NCBI RefSeq assembly: GCF_029277445.1
Contig: NZ_CP119566.1
Coordinates: 3,164,001-3,228,000 of the forward strand
Source of the DNA: Pararhizobium qamdonense
Lineage (GTDB): Bacteria; Pseudomonadota; Alphaproteobacteria; Rhizobiales; Rhizobiaceae
Length of the DNA stretch: 64,000 nt
Reading direction: 5' to 3'
Positions within the stretch are counted from its first letter, which is position 1; each line of letters begins with the position of its first letter. Below are positions 1 to 8,237 of the stretch, in pieces. The position numbers and the translations under genes were made by a program. Under the pieces are notes generated by a model that saw only the letters and a program-made list of their open reading frames with translations, was not told where the DNA came from and searched no databases.

Positions 1-330
1 GGCCAGTTGCGTCCAGATGAATTGGGGCTGGTTTTTCAAGGCGAGGATTTCATCGACCAGGGCCGGAAGCGCATCTGCGGCGCGGAACACATCGACCATA
101 TCGACCGGTTCGGGAATATCGGCAAGCGTGGCGTAAACCGTCTGGCCGTGGATTTCCTTGCCCGCCTGGCCCGGATTGACCGGGAAAACCGTGTAGCCCT
201 TGCGCAGCAGGAACGCCATCACGCGGTAGCTCGGCCGCTCCGCATTGGGCGATGCGCCGACCAGGGCAATTGTTTTCGTCGCGCGCAAAATATCGGAGAG
301 ATAATAGTCGGGATAGACATCATGATTCAT
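1..330 (-). CDS. CoA-binding domain protein (YccU-like), partial
   Basis: The first 110 codons are present; the 3' end lies beyond the left edge. The start is the ATG at 330-328 (MNHDVYPDYY). Residues about 20-80 form a Rossmann-type CoA-binding domain: strand plus glycine turn TIALVGASP, then SYRVMAFLLRKGYTVFPVNP, then the IPEPVDMVDVF strand. This matches the small CoA_binding_2/YccU family, thought to bind CoA or a nucleotide; no reaction has been established. The downstream neighbour is unseen. The upstream flank (331-573) separates it from a divergently transcribed transporter gene, so the two may share a promoter region. Family assignment is confident, function is not. Confidence 0.85.
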   Translation of the reverse strand, partial: MNHDVYPDYYLSDILRATKTIALVGASPNAERPSYRVMAFLLRKGYTVFPVNPGQAGKEIHGQTVYATLADIPEPVDMVDVFRAADALPALVDEILALKNQPQFIWTQLA

Positions 331-573
331 TGTTGAATTCCGGCCTCTATACTCTGTGTGCCGATACATGGGACGGCCTTTTAAGGTTTCAACCGATCAC
401 GTTCGCGGCTGCATGTAAATCAGCGGCTTATAAAATGGCTAGGATGTCACCAAATCTGGCCTTCATCCGGCCTTGCTGGAAAATCGGATTGCTTTTCGGC
501 TATTGCCGCCGCAAAACTCGGACGCTGCACCGTTTTCTCAGCCGACCCTTTCTCGTATTTCCAAAGGTTTCCC

Positions 574-1410
574 GTGCCTCTCGACGTCATCGCTCTCGTT
601 CTGTTTGGAGCGCTCCTGCATGCGACTTGGAATGCACTGGTCAAGGCCGGATCGGAAAAGTCGCTCGATGCGGCGATGATTGCGCTGGGTGCCGCCGTCG
701 TCGCCCTGCCCTTCCTCCCCTTCATGCCGCTGCCGCATCCGGATGCCTGGCCGTTCATTCTGGTTTCGGCGCTGTTCCAGTTCGCCTATTTCCAGCTTGT
801 CGCCGCTGCCTACCGCGCCGGCGATATCGGCCTCGTCTATCCGCTGATGCGCGGCGTGGCACCGTTGCTAGTGGCGGCGACAAGTGGGGCGATCATCGGC
901 GAAAACCTGTCGAGCGGCGCGATTGCCGGCGTCCTGACGATCTCGACCGGCGTGCTGACGCTCGCCTTCGAAGCGCGCAAGGGCGGCAAGCGCGCCATCC
1001 TGCTGGCGCTGGCCAATGCCGTGGTGATTGCCTGCTATACCTATGTCGATGGGATCGGTGCGCGGCTGGCGCTCAATCCCATCTCCTACACGCTGTGGAT
1101 GGCGCTCCTGCCACCGGTGCTTCTGTTTACATGGGCTTTTGCAAAACGCGGCTTTGCGCCGGTGCTCTTCCACGTACGCCATCAATGGTGGCGCGGTCTG
1201 ATCGGCGGCGGCGGCTCGATCGGCGCCTATGGCCTGGCGCTGTGGGCCATGACAAAAGCGCCGGTGGCAACGGTGGCGGCGTTGCGCGAAACATCGATCC
1301 TGTTTGCCATCGTCATCTCGATCGTCTTCCTGAAGGAACGCGTCAGCATCTTCCGCATCGTTGCTGCCTGCCTCATTGCGCTGGGGGCACTGATGCTGAA
1401 GCTGGCTTGA
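574..1410 (+). CDS. EamA/DMT-superfamily inner-membrane transporter
   Basis: A 278-residue protein made almost entirely of hydrophobic helices, with about ten predicted membrane spans arranged as two five-helix EamA repeats. Typical features are the early HATWNALVK segment and the C-terminal ETSILFAIVISIVFLKE helix followed by a last helix (ALGALMLKLA). DMT-superfamily members export or import small metabolites across the inner membrane; the substrate cannot be told here. The start is GTG at 574, with an AAAGG-like ribosome-binding site just upstream (564-568). It faces away from the CoA-binding gene and converges on higBA. Confidence 0.85.
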   Translation: MPLDVIALVLFGALLHATWNALVKAGSEKSLDAAMIALGAAVVALPFLPFMPLPHPDAWPFILVSALFQFAYFQLVAAAYRAGDIGLVYPLMRGVAPLLVAATSGAIIGENLSSGAIAGVLTISTGVLTLAFEARKGGKRAILLALANAVVIACYTYVDGIGARLALNPISYTLWMALLPPVLLFTWAFAKRGFAPVLFHVRHQWWRGLIGGGGSIGAYGLALWAMTKAPVATVAALRETSILFAIVISIVFLKERVSIFRIVAACLIALGALMLKLA

Positions 1411-1429
1411 GCGATGATTGACGCCAAGT

Positions 1430-1717
1430 TCAGGCGGCAGATTTTGCAGGAAGAACTTCGGCCTTGATCCGATCCCCGTTTTGCCGCGACGCGACCGCGA
1501 GATCATACGTGGCCTGAAGTCCGAGCCAGAACTGAGGATCATTTCCAAAGAACTGACCGAGCCTCAAAGCGGTATCGGCGGAAATAGCCCGTTTTCCAGT
1601 CAGAATTTCGGAAATCCGGCCGGAGTTTATGCGCAACGCGAGGGCCAACGCGTTGCCTGTCATGCTGCGCGCATCCAATTCTTCTCTTAGCATCGCGCCT
1701 GGGTGAACCTCAAACAT
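1430..1717 (-). CDS. higA: HigA-family antitoxin (HTH)
   Basis: A 95-residue protein with an N-terminal XRE/HigA helix-turn-helix: HPGAMLREELDARSM, then NALALALRINSGRISEILTGKR as the recognition region, then ADTALRLGQFFG. The HPG(E/A)xL opening is typical of HigA antitoxins, which bind the HigB toxin and repress their own operon. The start ATG at 1717 has a good AAGGAG site. It follows higB by only 11 bases, with the toxin gene first, the usual higBA order. It may autoregulate through the short region upstream of higB; no clear palindrome was seen there. Confidence 0.92.
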   Translation of the reverse strand: MFEVHPGAMLREELDARSMTGNALALALRINSGRISEILTGKRAISADTALRLGQFFGNDPQFWLGLQATYDLAVASRQNGDRIKAEVLPAKSAA

Positions 1718-1728
1718 TCCAGTCTCCT

Positions 1729-2007
1729 TCAGTGGTAATCGACGATTTCCACGTCATAAGCGTGCCCATCTTCAAATCGGAAACACAGCCGCCAAGGCCC
1801 ATTGATGGTCATGGCCCATTGGTTTTTTCGATCGCCCGACAACTTATGCAAACCAACCGATTTCAGAGGAGCCAGATCGTCAAGCGACCGGGCATTCTGC
1901 AACATGACCAGCCGCATTTTTGCCTTGCCGGCATCCAAGCCTGAAAACTTTGATTTTCCGCTCTCTGTAAATTGCCGTGTCGCGGTATTGGCGATCGATT
2001 TGATCAT
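1729..2007 (-). CDS. higB: HigB-family mRNA interferase toxin
   Basis: A 92-residue RelE/HigB-fold protein. The family hallmarks are visible: the GLHKLSGDRKNQWAMTINGP stretch, WRLCFRF and the terminal DVEIVDYH, matching the plasmid-maintenance killer (HigB/YoeB-like) signature. Toxins of this group cleave mRNA on the ribosome. It precedes higA in one transcript. Length is normal (about 92 residues) and no frameshift is seen, so the module looks intact. Only about 50 bases separate it from the end of the upstream crotonase gene on the same strand, so read-through is possible. Confidence 0.93.
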   Translation of the reverse strand: MIKSIANTATRQFTESGKSKFSGLDAGKAKMRLVMLQNARSLDDLAPLKSVGLHKLSGDRKNQWAMTINGPWRLCFRFEDGHAYDVEIVDYH

Positions 2008-2059
2008 CGATCAAAGATACTACGCGTTACGATGCATGTCTATCGTGCAGCGCGCTGCG

Positions 2060-2881
2060 TTAATCCCGCCTCCACTCCGGCGTCCGCTTGCCAAGCACGG
2101 CGTCGATCCCCTCCTTCGCGTCAGACTTCAGCAGATTGTCCACCATGACGCCTGTCGCAAAATCATAGGCCTCGGTGATGCTCATCTCGGCCTGCTGATA
2201 AAATGCCCGCTTGCCGATCCTCAGCGCTTGCGGCGATTTCGAGGCGATGACGGCGGCGTATTTGTTGACCACCTGCTGCAGATACTGTTTCGGCACGATG
2301 CGGTTGACGAGGCCGAAATCCTTGGCGGTCGAAGCGTCGATGGTTTCGCCGGTCAACAGCATTTCCATTGCCTGCTTGGGATGGGCGGCACGGGATACCG
2401 CAACCATTGGCGTCGAGCAGAACAGGCCGATATTGACGCCGGGCGTGCAGAAGGTCGAACTGTCGGTGCAGATCGCCAGATCGCAGCTTGCGACCAGCTG
2501 GCAGCCGGCCGCGGTTGACAGGCCGTCGATCTCGGCGATGACCGGCTGCGGCAACCGGTTGATTTTCAGCATGAGATCAGCGCAGAGCCGCAGCGATTTT
2601 TCGAAGAGAGCCCTGCCCTGGTCCTCATCCGCGCGATGCGCCGTCAACTCTTTCAGGTCATGACCGGCACTAAACAACGAGCCGGAAGCAGCCAGGATCA
2701 CAACCCGGATGTCTTCGGATGGGGCAACCGCATCCAGCTCCGCAATCAGCGCTTCAAGCAATGCGATGGACAGGACGTTGGCCGGAGGATTGTTGAGCGT
2801 CAGCCGCAGGACATTGCCGGAGATCTCGCTGAGCACCGGGCCTTTTTGTTCTTCCTTGTGCAGGGGAACGATATCCGCCAT
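2060..2881 (-). CDS. Crotonase-fold protein (ECHDC3-like)
   Basis: A 273-residue enoyl-CoA hydratase/isomerase-family protein. The start is the ATG at 2881 (MADIVPLHK), preceded by AAGGAGA; an in-frame ATG 21 bases upstream lacks a ribosome-binding site. The CoA-binding/oxyanion segments are present (SAGHDLKEL; TAAGCQLVASCDLA; TPGVNIGLFCSTP). The overall pattern resembles ECHDC3-type members. The two Glu that catalyse water addition in classical enoyl-CoA hydratase are replaced: GCEL is GCQL and the QPEI position is TPGV. A normal hydratase reaction is therefore doubtful; hydrolase, isomerase or binding roles are open. The following genes (higBA) are on the same strand. Confidence 0.85.
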   Translation of the reverse strand: MADIVPLHKEEQKGPVLSEISGNVLRLTLNNPPANVLSIALLEALIAELDAVAPSEDIRVVILAASGSLFSAGHDLKELTAHRADEDQGRALFEKSLRLCADLMLKINRLPQPVIAEIDGLSTAAGCQLVASCDLAICTDSSTFCTPGVNIGLFCSTPMVAVSRAAHPKQAMEMLLTGETIDASTAKDFGLVNRIVPKQYLQQVVNKYAAVIASKSPQALRIGKRAFYQQAEMSITEAYDFATGVMVDNLLKSDAKEGIDAVLGKRTPEWRRD

Positions 2882-3037
2882 CTCTCTTCTCCTTCGTCTC
2901 AACTGTCGTCACGGCTTGTCCGGATCACCGCTTGGTACGCTGCCGCAGACGCCGTTTCAAGCGGCCGATAGGACTTTCGTCCGGCTTGCTGCCATGACTG
3001 GAGGACCGCTAAAAGGACTCTATATTGGGAGTGAACC

Positions 3038-3469
3038 ATGCCTCTGGAGCCGATCCTTACCGTCGCCGATCTCAATCGCTTCCTCGAAACGGATTTTTCC
3101 GAAGTTCATACCGATGGCAAGATCTTCGAGGTGATCGCAACGGGTCCGGGCTCGGCTACGATGCGGCTCGATCCACAAGAGAAGCACCTGCGCCCCGGCG
3201 GCACCGTTTCAGGGCCAACATTGTTCGCGCTCGCTGACGTGACCGCCTATATCACGCTGCTTGCCCATATTGGCCCGGTGGCTCTCGCCGTCACCACCAA
3301 TCTCAACATCAACTTTCTCCGGAAACCCGAGCTCGGGCCGCTGAATTGCACCTGCCGCATCCTGAAGCTCGGCAAGCGGCTCGCGGTGCTCGACGCCGCG
3401 ATTTCGGAGCTTGATGGCGATGACATGGTCGCCCATGCCACGGCAACCTATTCGATTCCGCCGAAGTAA
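3038..3469 (+). CDS. PaaI-family hotdog-fold thioesterase
   Basis: A 143-residue single hotdog domain. The central helix is GPTLFALADVTAYITLLAHIG, whose Asp sits where PaaI/YbgC-like thioesterases carry their acid. It is followed by the beta strands AVTTNLNINFLRKP and CRILKLGKRLAVLDAAI. Such enzymes hydrolyse acyl-CoA thioesters, often phenylacetyl- or medium-chain acyl-CoA. The start ATG has GGGAGTG upstream. It is divergent from the crotonase-fold gene, which suggests acyl-CoA chemistry, but the true substrate is unknown. A perfect palindrome lies just after the stop codon. Confidence 0.85.
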   Translation: MPLEPILTVADLNRFLETDFSEVHTDGKIFEVIATGPGSATMRLDPQEKHLRPGGTVSGPTLFALADVTAYITLLAHIGPVALAVTTNLNINFLRKPELGPLNCTCRILKLGKRLAVLDAAISELDGDDMVAHATATYSIPPK

Positions 3470-3471
3470 TT

Positions 3472-3491
3472 TGTGGTATTAAAATACCACA
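3472..3491. promoter_or_regulatory. Perfect 20-bp palindrome
   Basis: TGTGGTATT, two A, then AATACCACA: a perfect 9-bp inverted repeat beginning two bases after the thioesterase stop codon. It contains TGGT...ACCA half-sites like GntR/FadR-type operators, but it could equally form a small RNA hairpin. It lies about 55 bases upstream of the rplM promoter. Role unknown. Confidence 0.5.
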
Positions 3492-3546
3492 TTATTAAGC
3501 CTTTGTTTTTAATGGGTAATTTTTCAAGACGGTCAGACCGGCAATC

Positions 3547-3575
3547 TTGACCGCATTTCATCCTTTGCGTATAAG
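3547..3575 (+). promoter_or_regulatory. Sigma70-type promoter of rplM-rpsI
   Basis: A -35 box TTGACC (3547-3552) and a -10 box TATAAG (3570-3575) are separated by 17 bases, close to the rhizobial housekeeping consensus. It sits 120 bases before the rplM start, leaving a leader of roughly 110 bases. Confidence 0.7.
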
Positions 3576-3695
3576 CCGCACCAGATCGCGGTCCCTTGGG
3601 GCCGCTTTCATTTTTGGCCGGCTTCACGCTTGCCAATTCAAGCAACAAGAAACGCCCGGCGGCAACGCATCGGGTTCAAACGAAAGAGTTTCAAC

Positions 3696-4160
3696 ATGTC
3701 AACCTTCGTTCAGAAGCCTGCAGAGGTGGAGAAGAAGTGGATCCTCATCGACGCCGAAGGCCTCGTTGTTGGTCGCGTCGCTTCCATCATCGCCAACATC
3801 CTGCGCGGCAAGAATAAAGTCACCTACACGCCCCACGTTGACGATGGTGACAATGTCATCGTGATCAACGCTGAGAAGGCTGTCCTGACCGGCAAGAAGT
3901 ACACCGACAAGAAGTACTACTGGCACACCGGTTATCCGGGCGGCATCAAGGAGCGCACCGCGCGCCAGATCATCGAAGGCCGCTTTCCGGAGCGCGTTCT
4001 CGAGAAGGCTGTCGAGCGCATGGTTCCGCGTGGCCCGCTTGGCCGTCGCCAGATGAAGAACCTGCGCGTATACGCAGGCACAAACCATCCGCATGAAGCA
4101 CAGCAGCCGGTGACGCTCGACGTCGCAGCGCTGAACAGCAAGAACACAAGGAGCGCCTAA
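3696..4160 (+). CDS. rplM: 50S ribosomal protein L13
   Basis: A 154-residue protein, the usual rhizobial length, starting at the [18 protein letters not shown]. Family signatures are visible: [19 protein letters not shown], the [20 protein letters not shown] strand-turn, the [14 protein letters not shown] loop, and the [22 protein letters not shown] segment. L13 is an early-assembly protein of the large subunit. An in-frame extension upstream is possible but unsupported. The gene is cotranscribed with rpsI two bases downstream. Confidence 0.98.
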   Translation: MSTFVQKPAEVEKKWILIDAEGLVVGRVASIIANILRGKNKVTYTPHVDDGDNVIVINAEKAVLTGKKYTDKKYYWHTGYPGGIKERTARQIIEGRFPERVLEKAVERMVPRGPLGRRQMKNLRVYAGTNHPHEAQQPVTLDVAALNSKNTRSA

Positions 4161-4162
4161 TC

Positions 4163-4636
4163 GTGGCTGATCTCTCTTCTCTGAAAGACCTCGGCACGGC
4201 GACTGAAGCAACCGCTTCGGCTCCGGTCCATGTCCGCAAGGTCGACGCCCAGGGCCGCTCCTACGCGACCGGCAAGCGCAAGAACGCCGTTGCCCGCGTC
4301 TGGGTCAAGCCGGGCTCCGGCAAGATCACCGTCAACGGCAAGGAATTTGCGGCTTATTTCGCACGTCCGGTTCTGCAGATGATCCTGCGCCAGCCGATCT
4401 TCGCTGCTGCCCGTGACGGCCAGTTCGATATCGATGCAACGGTTGCAGGCGGCGGTCTTTCCGGCCAGGCCGGTGCCGTTCGTCACGGCATCTCGAAGGC
4501 TCTCACCTATTTCGAACCGGGCCTGCGCACGGTTCTGAAAAAGGGTGGCTTCCTGACCCGCGATAGCCGCGTCGTCGAGCGTAAGAAGTACGGTAAGGCC
4601 AAGGCCCGCCGTTCGTTCCAGTTCTCGAAGCGTTGA
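4163..4636 (+). CDS. rpsI: 30S ribosomal protein S9
   Basis: A 157-residue protein starting at GTG, with AAGGAG ten bases upstream inside the end of rplM. The S9 core is clear: [19 protein letters not shown], then [31 protein letters not shown], and the basic tail [17 protein letters not shown]. The C-terminal KR contacts P-site tRNA in the family. An N-terminal extension of about 30 residues ([20 protein letters not shown]) precedes the core, as in other rhizobia. The rplM-rpsI pair ends at a strong terminator. Confidence 0.98.
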   Translation: MADLSSLKDLGTATEATASAPVHVRKVDAQGRSYATGKRKNAVARVWVKPGSGKITVNGKEFAAYFARPVLQMILRQPIFAAARDGQFDIDATVAGGGLSGQAGAVRHGISKALTYFEPGLRTVLKKGGFLTRDSRVVERKKYGKAKARRSFQFSKR

Positions 4637-4660
4637 TCGTTTCGAAAATTTCGATTTGGA

Positions 4661-4690
4661 AAAGGCGGGCTTTGTCCCGCCTTTTTCTTT
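4661..4690 (+). terminator. Rho-independent terminator after rpsI
   Basis: The stem AAAGGCGGG / CCCGCCTTTTT encloses a short CTTTGT loop and is followed by a T-rich tract (TTTTTCTTT). It starts 24 bases after the rpsI stop codon. Confidence 0.88.
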
Positions 4691-4714
4691 GCCGCCGCTT
4701 CAAGGCGGCCTGCC

Positions 4715-5176
4715 CTACAGGGGCAACTCGGTTGAAAACTTCAGTTCCCGCAGCACGAAGCTCGACACGACCGTGCGCACATGCGGGTTGCGCATCAGAT
4801 GGCGCGTCATGAAAGCCTCGTAGCTTTCCACATCGCTCGCCCGGATTTTCAGCATATAGTCGAAGGCGCCTGATAACGCATAACACTCCATGATCTCCGG
4901 CCGCTCCGAGACAACGGCGGCGAACGAGGCCACCGCCTCCTCGTGGTGATCCTCCAGCGTCACATGCGCGATGACGCAGAGTTTCAGATCGAGCTTTCCG
5001 GGATCGAGCAGCGTCACGCGCTTGCGGATGACGCCATCGGCTTCCAGCTCCTGGACCTTGCGCCATGCCGAACTCTGCGACATGCCGGCCTTTTCCGCCA
5101 GTTCCGCCAGCGACAGGCTGCCATCGGCCTGGACGAGCTGCAGAAGCTTGCGATGGAAACTCCCAGATTCTTTCAT
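4715..5176 (-). CDS. Lrp/AsnC-family transcriptional regulator
   Basis: A 153-residue regulator with an N-terminal winged HTH (residues about 5-60: LLQLVQADGSLSLAELAEKAGMSQSSAWRKVQELEADGVIRK) and a C-terminal RAM ligand-binding domain (VIAHVTLEDHH, then YALSGAFDYMLKIRASD). Family members bind amino acids and often control the adjacent divergent gene. Here that is phhA, so control of phenylalanine breakdown is a reasonable inference, as seen for several Lrp-type regulators in proteobacteria. The shared intergenic region is 5177-5298. Confidence 0.92.
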   Translation of the reverse strand: MKESGSFHRKLLQLVQADGSLSLAELAEKAGMSQSSAWRKVQELEADGVIRKRVTLLDPGKLDLKLCVIAHVTLEDHHEEAVASFAAVVSERPEIMECYALSGAFDYMLKIRASDVESYEAFMTRHLMRNPHVRTVVSSFVLRELKFSTELPL

Positions 5177-5298
5177 GATCTTATCAATCCCCGAAAAATC
5201 CTGCCGTGATTATGGCGTTATCGCGTTCGAAAGAAAGAAAAATCCTCCATTTCTGAAGCATAATTGCGAGGAGTTACGCATCTGGGAGGATCGGCGCG
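5177..5298. promoter_or_regulatory. Divergent control region, Lrp-type regulator / phhA
   Basis: A 122-base, relatively AT-rich region between divergent starts. It holds the phhA ribosome-binding site (GGGAGG at 5282-5287) and must hold both promoters. I see no unambiguous Lrp operator, only A/T-rich stretches (5225-5265). Confidence 0.5.
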
Positions 5299-6090
5299 AT
5301 GACCAAGGAAAGCAGCTATACCGCCAAACTGCCAGGCCCCGATGGGGTCTATCCCTATACGGCCGAGGAAGACGCCATCTGGGGCGAACTCTATGACCGG
5401 CAGATGGCGCTGCTCGCCAACATGGCTTGCCGGGACTATCTCGATGGAGTGAAGATACTCGGACTGCGGCCGGACAGGGTGCCGCAGCTTGGCGATGTCG
5501 ATCGACGTTTGCAGGAGACGACCGGTTTCGGCGTCGAAGGCGTGCCCGCTCTCATTCCTCCCTCGCGCTTTTACGAATTGCTGTCGCAGGGCAAGTTTCC
5601 GCTGGCCACTTTCCTGCGCCGCCGCGAGCATATCGACTATATCGAGGAACCGGATCTGTTTCACGAAGTCTTCGGCCATTGCCCGCTGCTCACCAACCAG
5701 AGCTATGCCAATTTCGTGCGCCATTTCGGCGAAGCGGCCGTCCGTCTTGGCAAGGGCTATTCCTGGCACCTGTTCCGCATCTTCTGGTTCACCGTCGAAT
5801 TCGGCCTGATCAACACGCCGCAGGGTCGCCGCTGTTTTGGTGCGGGCATCGTCTCGTCGCCAAGCGAAGCGAAAGCTGCAATGGACGGCACCGCGTGCGA
5901 ATTCCGGCCATTCGACCTGATGAGTGTTCTCAGAACCCCCTACCGCATCGATATCGTGCAGCCGATCTATTATGTCATCGACAGCTTTGCCGATCTCGAA
6001 GCAATCGTCGGGCAGGATATTGGCGGCATGATCGACAAGGCCAAATCGCTGGGCGACTTTGCCCCGGCCTTTGAAGCCAAAGCCTCATGA
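5299..6090 (+). CDS. phhA: Phenylalanine 4-monooxygenase
   Basis: A 263-residue bacterial-type aromatic amino acid hydroxylase without the mammalian regulatory domain. It converts phenylalanine to tyrosine using tetrahydropterin, O2 and non-haem Fe(II). The iron site is visible: the two His in LFHEVFGHCPLL (residues about 118-129) and the Glu in FWFTVEFGLI. The C-terminal IQPIYYVIDSFADLE-like segment is typical. The start ATG has a good GGGAGG. It is divergent from an Lrp-type regulator and followed by agmatinase; no homogentisate-pathway genes are nearby. Confidence 0.95.
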   Translation: MTKESSYTAKLPGPDGVYPYTAEEDAIWGELYDRQMALLANMACRDYLDGVKILGLRPDRVPQLGDVDRRLQETTGFGVEGVPALIPPSRFYELLSQGKFPLATFLRRREHIDYIEEPDLFHEVFGHCPLLTNQSYANFVRHFGEAAVRLGKGYSWHLFRIFWFTVEFGLINTPQGRRCFGAGIVSSPSEAKAAMDGTACEFRPFDLMSVLRTPYRIDIVQPIYYVIDSFADLEAIVGQDIGGMIDKAKSLGDFAPAFEAKAS

Positions 6091-6181
6091 CGCCAAGATT
6101 ATCCGGTTGCAGTCCTCTGCAGGGTCTTGCCTTCCAGCCGCCGATTGTTCAACGTCTGGCACTCAACAGACGGAACCGATC

Positions 6182-7138
6182 ATGGCCAACAAGACGATAG
6201 ACCACGCCATCACCGCCACATCGCTGAAAAGTGCGGCCACCGACCCGACCCATGCCGGCATTCTGTCGTTCATGCGGCGCCGGTACACCAAGAGCCTGAA
6301 GGGCGTCGATGCCGTCGTCTGGGGCATCCCGTTTGATGCCGCGACCTCAAACCGCCCCGGCGCCCGTTTCGGGCCACAGGCGATCCGCCGCGCCTCGGCG
6401 ATTTTCGACAATGATCCGCAATATCCGTTCGACCGCGATCTCTTTGCCGACATGGCGACGATCGATTACGGCGACTGCCTGCTCGACTATGGCAATCACA
6501 GCCGCACCCCGGCAACCATCGAGCGCGAGGCGGCGAAGATCCTGAAGGCTGGTGCCTTCCTGTTGACGCTGGGTGGGGATCATTTCGTCACCTTGCCGCT
6601 GTTGCGCGCCCATGCCGCAGTTCATGGCCCGCTTGCCCTCGTCCAATTTGATGCGCATCAGGATACCTGGGCCGACGAGAAAGGCCGCATCGACCACGGC
6701 TCCTTCGTGGGGCGCGCCGCACGCGAAGGCCTGATCGATACCGCAAGCTCGATCCAGCTTGGCATCCGCACGCATGCGCCCGACGATTGTGGCATCCGCA
6801 TCCTCTATGGCTACGATCTCGAGGAGATGAGCGCCGGCGAGATTGCCGATGTGATCCTGCATCATGTCGGCGACCGCCCGGCCTATCTCACCTTCGATAT
6901 CGATTGCCTGGACCCGGCCTACGCACCGGGGACCGGAACGCCGGTCGCAGGTGGCCCATCTTCGGCAAAGATCCTGTCGGTCATCCGCAAGCTCGGTGCG
7001 CTGGTCATCAAGGGCGCCGATGTGGTCGAGGTGGCGCCCGCCTATGACCACGCCGATATCACCGCCATTGCGGGCTCAACCATCGCGATGTATATGCTCG
7101 GCCTTCATGCCGAACAGCTGGCGGAGCGGCGCGGATAA
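6182..7138 (+). CDS. speB: Agmatinase / ureohydrolase
   Basis: A 318-residue arginase-family enzyme. Binuclear Mn ligands are present: GGDHFVTLP (His), FDAHQDTW (DAHxD) and TFDIDCLDPAYAPGTGTP (DxD). The substrate loop SNRPGARFGPQAIR matches agmatinases rather than arginases, supporting agmatine to putrescine plus urea. The start chosen is the ATG of MANKTIDHAI, which matches family N-termini; an upstream in-frame ATG inside phhA would add 41 unlikely residues. It lies 91 bases after phhA and 93 bases before argC, so these may be transcribed together. Agmatinase versus guanidinobutyrase cannot be separated by eye. Confidence 0.88.
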   Translation: MANKTIDHAITATSLKSAATDPTHAGILSFMRRRYTKSLKGVDAVVWGIPFDAATSNRPGARFGPQAIRRASAIFDNDPQYPFDRDLFADMATIDYGDCLLDYGNHSRTPATIEREAAKILKAGAFLLTLGGDHFVTLPLLRAHAAVHGPLALVQFDAHQDTWADEKGRIDHGSFVGRAAREGLIDTASSIQLGIRTHAPDDCGIRILYGYDLEEMSAGEIADVILHHVGDRPAYLTFDIDCLDPAYAPGTGTPVAGGPSSAKILSVIRKLGALVIKGADVVEVAPAYDHADITAIAGSTIAMYMLGLHAEQLAERRG

Positions 7139-7231
7139 AGGCCTGCCCCGCTGTGTTGTCAAACTGATTCAATTGCATGCCAAAGTGATTCCGGACACTC
7201 CGATAATTCCTTGGCAGGACAGGATAAAACC

Positions 7232-8164
7232 ATGAAACCGAAGATTTTCATCGATGGCGAGCACGGCACAACGGGCCTGCAGATCCGCACCCGCATGGCG
7301 GGCCGTTCCGATGTGGAGCTGCTGTCCATTCCGGAAGCAGAACGCCGCAATGCCGCCATTCGCGAAGATCTTTTGAACAGCGCCGATATCGCCATCCTCT
7401 GCCTGCCGGACGACGCCTCCAAGCAGGCTGTCTCGATGCTCGAAGGCAACAACAAGGTGCGCATCATCGACACTTCGACGGCCTATCGCGTCGCGCCGGA
7501 CTGGGCCTATGGCTTTGCCGAAATGGATGCGGCGCAAGCGGCGAAAATCCGCGAGGCCCGCCTCGTCGCCAATCCAGGCTGCTATCCGACCGGCGCCATC
7601 GGCCTCATCCGGCCGCTGCGCCAGGCCGGTATCCTGCCGCAGAGCTATCCAGTCACGGTCAATGCGGTTTCCGGCTATACCGGCGGCGGCAAGCAGATGA
7701 TTGCGCAGATGGAAGACCCGGCCAATCCGGACCCTATCGATTCGCCCAATTTCCTCTACAGCCTGACGCTCAAGCACAAGCATGTGCCGGAAATGCAGAC
7801 CCACGGCATGCTGGATCGCGCGCCAATCTTCTCGCCTTCGGTCGGCCGCTTCCCGCAGGGGATGATCGTCCAGGTGCCACTGTTCCTCGATCAGCTCGAG
7901 AATGGCGCAACGCTTGAGACCATCCATGCGGCGCTCTCTGCCCATTATGCAGGACAGTCGATCGTCGAGGTCGTGCCGCTCGATGTCAGCGCCAAACTTT
8001 CGCGCGTCGATGCCGTCGAACTGGCCGGCAAGGACACGATGAAGCTCTACGTGTTCGGCTCAAGCGGCGGCGAACAGGTCAATCTCGTCGCCCTGCTCGA
8101 CAATCTCGGCAAGGGCGCATCGGGCGCTGCGGTACAGAACATGGATCTCATGCTGTCGGCGTGA
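7232..8164 (+). CDS. argC: N-acetyl-gamma-glutamyl-phosphate reductase (type 2)
   Basis: A 310-residue NADPH-dependent reductase of arginine biosynthesis (step 3). Residues 1-17 ([17 protein letters not shown]) form the type-2 nucleotide-binding turn. The catalytic Cys is in [14 protein letters not shown], and the later [11 protein letters not shown] loop and [12 protein letters not shown] are typical. The ATG at 7232 is preceded by AGGACAGGA; an in-frame ATG 21 bases earlier is less likely. It stands alone among arginine genes, as is common in rhizobia. Confidence 0.96.
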   Translation: MKPKIFIDGEHGTTGLQIRTRMAGRSDVELLSIPEAERRNAAIREDLLNSADIAILCLPDDASKQAVSMLEGNNKVRIIDTSTAYRVAPDWAYGFAEMDAAQAAKIREARLVANPGCYPTGAIGLIRPLRQAGILPQSYPVTVNAVSGYTGGGKQMIAQMEDPANPDPIDSPNFLYSLTLKHKHVPEMQTHGMLDRAPIFSPSVGRFPQGMIVQVPLFLDQLENGATLETIHAALSAHYAGQSIVEVVPLDVSAKLSRVDAVELAGKDTMKLYVFGSSGGEQVNLVALLDNLGKGASGAAVQNMDLMLSA

Positions 8165-8237
8165 TGAAATCTCCGGCTGGGACGGTCCGTCCCCGCCCGG
8201 CCGTACGGCCGCAATCGTTCAAAGACAGGGACCTGAC

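Noticed and set aside
1..336. A 109-residue plus-strand open frame at the left edge
   Set aside because: The minus strand encodes a clear CoA-binding domain here; the plus frame has no resemblance to a family.
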